Virus record (IMG/VR): IMGVR_UViG_3300021142_000008
Coordinates: 62,001 to 126,000 of that record
Origin: a virus
Reading direction: 5' to 3' (one strand)
Length of the DNA stretch: 64,000 nt
Shown: positions 62,410-64,000 of the stretch, one piece after another
How the letters are laid out: the number at the start of each line of letters is the position of its first letter
Numbering within the stretch: position 1 is the stretch's first letter
Notes under the pieces: generated by a model
The model's database searches: none
The model's input: only the letters and a program-made list of their open reading frames with translations
Told to the model about the DNA's origin: nothing
Translations under genes and position numbers: made by a program

Positions 62410-63426
62410 TTATCTGTTCCAATATCCTTCCACTTTCTTAGAGATCTTAATTAAGATTTCTTCATTAAGTGGGTTTTTCAAATATTCCACTACATCTGAT
62501 GGAGTACGTCCCAACATTGTACTGGTTTCTACTTCCCAGATAAATCCATCAGCTTTAGCTGTAATGAATCTGTAGTATGTAGCATCTTTGATGATGGCTC
62601 TGATTTTCAGAGTTTCCATATCTAGTCCAGCTACATCTAAGAATCTTTGAGCTGTTTTGTTTTTATCTCTTTCTAAAAGATCACCATTGATATACTTGTC
62701 GGCATTGTCGTACAAAATATCGTTTGGCGTACTCTTCTTATACTGAGCACTGTTAGGATCCAACACTTTAACAACATAGAACAACTTGTTCTGATTCTTG
62801 TTAAATAGTTTCTCAAGTTCTCCAAGAGCTTTATTACGAAGTTTTTTTACTTCTGTATTCAGAGAAGCTGTTTCTTCAAGCTTATCTAAGTAAAACTTAG
62901 GAGCTTTTGGTGTACTTCTAGCTTCATCTAAAGACTTAGCTATCATAGAAAATCCACCAGCTTCGATCGAGTAGAGTTTGATTAGATCATATGGATCTTT
63001 TTCAGGTTCCAGGTAGATGGCTTCATTACCCACTCTTATTTTTATCTTATCCCAAAACTCAAAGTTATCTGGCTTTAAAAGTTTAAGCTTGTTCCAAAAC
63101 TCTTTGTCATCAGGATCAACCATATTTGAAGCAAGTTCTTTTTCAAGTTGACTCACTATTTGTCTAATCTGTTTAACCTTGGCTGTTTGCTCTTCTGGAG
63201 GAAGCATCTTCACTTCAGGAGAAAACTCATTTAACCCGGTGATGTACCTTTTTATACCATTTATTTCTAAACAACAAAGTTGTTCTTCATGGAAGGCTCC
63301 GTCAAATAAACTAAGTCCGTAATCTTGTAAACCCATGTTATCCACGGCTTTGTTAAAATAAGGACGAATAGCTATTGTAGACTTTTTGTTCTGTGGATAC
63401 ATCTCCACAAGTGTTACACTACTCAT
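62410..63426 (-). CDS. Conserved phage structural protein, 338 aa
   Basis: I start at the ATG at 63426 (MSSVTLVEMYPQ); the frame is open to 63486 but that extension lies in the hairpin region. Conserved-looking elements: LKPDNFEFWDKIKI, IEAGGFSMIAKSL, KFYLDKLEETASL, STPNDILYDNADKYING, IIKDATYYRFI and DGFIWEVETSTMLG. This is a family found next to the capsid gene in crAss-like and other Bacteroidota phages. Function unknown; an accessory capsid or assembly role is inferred. No membrane or signal segments. Confidence 0.62.
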   Translation of the reverse strand: MSSVTLVEMYPQNKKSTIAIRPYFNKAVDNMGLQDYGLSLFDGAFHEEQLCCLEINGIKRYITGLNEFSPEVKMLPPEEQTAKVKQIRQIVSQLEKELASNMVDPDDKEFWNKLKLLKPDNFEFWDKIKIRVGNEAIYLEPEKDPYDLIKLYSIEAGGFSMIAKSLDEARSTPKAPKFYLDKLEETASLNTEVKKLRNKALGELEKLFNKNQNKLFYVVKVLDPNSAQYKKSTPNDILYDNADKYINGDLLERDKNKTAQRFLDVAGLDMETLKIRAIIKDATYYRFITAKADGFIWEVETSTMLGRTPSDVVEYLKNPLNEEILIKISKKVEGYWNR

Positions 63427-63574
63427 ATTTTTTTGTTTGGTTTTATTTATAAAGCTTTTCAGCTTAGGGCCTGTTGAGAGTTGCAAGCTCTCCCTCGTTA
63501 ACTAGGGTTTGCGTACAACAAGCCGATTGCGATACCAGAGGTATCAAAACTAACGTAAGAAACGTTAGCGGGGT
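63427..63574 (-). ncRNA. Structured intergenic region, candidate RNA element
   Basis: Between the 63-aa gene and the 338-aa gene five stems follow one another in about 120 bases: 63550-63568 (7 bp), 63531-63545 (6 bp, 3-base loop), 63492-63507 (CCCT/AGGG with an inner pairing), 63476-63492 (5 bp; shares base 63492 with the previous stem) and 63452-63465 (5 bp, GAAA tetraloop on the minus strand). No tRNA shape and no long T-run. It could be a processed spacer, regulatory leader or small RNA. Confidence 0.4.
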
Positions 63575-63766
63575 TTAGCAACATTTACCACCTTTCTTCA
63601 TTGTCTTAACCATTCCACCTTTTTTCATTGCTGGAACAGCTGATGCTGGAGCAGCGCTTCTTCCTACAGAAGGCTTTCCTGCAACACTTGACGCTTTAGA
63701 TGGAGCAGCTCCTCTTGAAGGACCTGTAGTAGCTTTTGTAGAAGCTGAGACTGATTTGTTAGCCAT
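63575..63766 (-). CDS. Small basic Ser/Ala-rich protein, 63 aa
   Basis: A low-complexity sequence (Ser, Ala, Lys, Gly), ending MKKGGMVKTMKKGGKCC with two C-terminal Cys. It shares MKKGG-x-V with the 89-aa gene. First gene after the capsid gene, 70 bases downstream of its stop and after a hairpin. Real by position; function unknown, perhaps capsid-associated. Confidence 0.5.
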   Translation of the reverse strand: MANKSVSASTKATTGPSRGAAPSKASSVAGKPSVGRSAAPASAVPAMKKGGMVKTMKKGGKCC

Positions 63767-63797
63767 GTCGATTTGTTTTTAAATATTTTAAAGTTTA

Positions 63798-63820
63798 GCC
63801 TGGAGATTTTACCTCCAGGC
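63798..63820 (-). terminator. Hairpin after the capsid-like gene
   Basis: GCCTGGAG (63798-63805) pairs with CTCCAGGC (63813-63820), 8 bp with a 7-base loop, 17 bases after the stop. The following sequence (TAAACTTTAAAATATTT) lacks a clean T-run, so partial termination or 3'-end protection is more likely than a full stop. Confidence 0.6.
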
Positions 63821-63836
63821 GTCCACTTAAGTTATT

Positions 63837-64000
63837 TTAGAATGATCCACCAGTTACAGGGTTTCTCATAACAATCTTCAACACCTTGGTAGGGTCTTTA
63901 ACCCAGATAGCTGGCATTGTTTGAGTCATGAATACTCGGTATCCGTTGAAGTTACCTCCAGATTGGAATCCTTGAGTACGTCCCATGTAATCCATAGAAC
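63837..64000 (-). CDS. C-terminal end of probable major capsid protein
   Basis: The last 53 codons of a gene continuing beyond the right edge: SMDYMGRTQGFQ, then FNGYRVFMTQTMPAIWVKD and MRNPVTGGSF, ending TAA at 63837. The beta-strand-turn pattern and a position just upstream of the small basic proteins and the 338-aa gene match the capsid gene of crAss-like phages. The assignment is mainly by gene order because only the end is visible. Confidence 0.5.
   Translation of the reverse strand, partial: SMDYMGRTQGFQSGGNFNGYRVFMTQTMPAIWVKDPTKVLKIVMRNPVTGGSF

Noticed and set aside
62410-63486. Longer start (MQLSTG) for the 338-aa gene
   Set aside because: The extension lies in the hairpin spacer and is unlike the family start MSSVTLVEMYP at 63426.
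63476-63545. Possible tRNA in the capsid-downstream spacer
   Set aside because: The stems do not make a cloverleaf: no GTTCRA T-loop and no 7-bp acceptor pairing on either strand.
3930-64000. Genome-wide stop reassignment
   Set aside because: The giant genes have no internal TAG or TGA, and three rightward genes end in TAG, so only a limited or late-gene recoding remains possible.

Overview
The window is a stretch of a tailed double-stranded DNA phage genome of the crAss-like type (order Crassvirales), probably infecting a member of the Bacteroidota. The main evidence is a giant virion-type RNA polymerase with the DFDID catalytic motif (residues 1470-1474 of the gene at 10653-17864). It sits beside other very large 'cargo' proteins and a crAss-like set of neck, tail and appendage genes. 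AT-rich DNA, A/T-rich start contexts without clear Shine-Dalgarno sequences, and SprB-like repeats in a tail protein also fit a Bacteroidota host. No integrase, IS element, CRISPR array or canonical tRNA was seen.

Layout. (1) Positions 1-3895 read rightward: a compact, overlapping early-type operon with a dNMP kinase (5' end outside the window), an L7/L12-tail-like protein, a HAD phosphatase, a DUF5522-like zinc-finger fusion, a dCTP deaminase, a cyclic-phosphate-processing receiver (cREC) protein and small unknowns. (2) A bidirectional terminator at 3899-3930 separates two convergent blocks. (3) From 3930 to the right edge every gene reads leftward, so transcription order runs from high to low coordinates. 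It starts with the end of a probable major capsid protein (63837-64000) and passes a conserved structural gene, a cluster of small basic proteins, connector-like genes and a 673-aa Ig-like virion protein. Next come a tail-fibre and appendage cluster (44.4-57.9 kb), a metallophosphoesterase, ring/tail-hub candidates, a 1538-aa muzzle-like protein and then the cargo genes. The cargo genes are 822 aa (L,D-transpeptidase-like), 1082 aa (muramidase-like), 1034 aa, 2871 aa (zincin), 2403 aa (RNA polymerase) and 2236 aa (PD-(D/E)XK nuclease).

How it works together (inference from the family). Capsid and tail genes build a podovirus-like particle. The appendage genes mix adhesin-like modules (SprB, FN3, YadA-head-like) that probably bind host surface structures. 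The cargo proteins are probably packaged and ejected: wall-active domains open the envelope and the virion RNA polymerase transcribes early genes such as the rightward operon.

Things most worth a second look: near-exclusion of TAG from the leftward genes together with one small gene interrupted by an in-frame TAG, suggesting amber recoding; a 148-bp run of consecutive hairpins next to the capsid gene; a recurrent x-x-G-G motif at domain borders of several virion proteins that resembles viral Gly-Gly protease sites; and an ASCH-like domain fused to the RNA polymerase.
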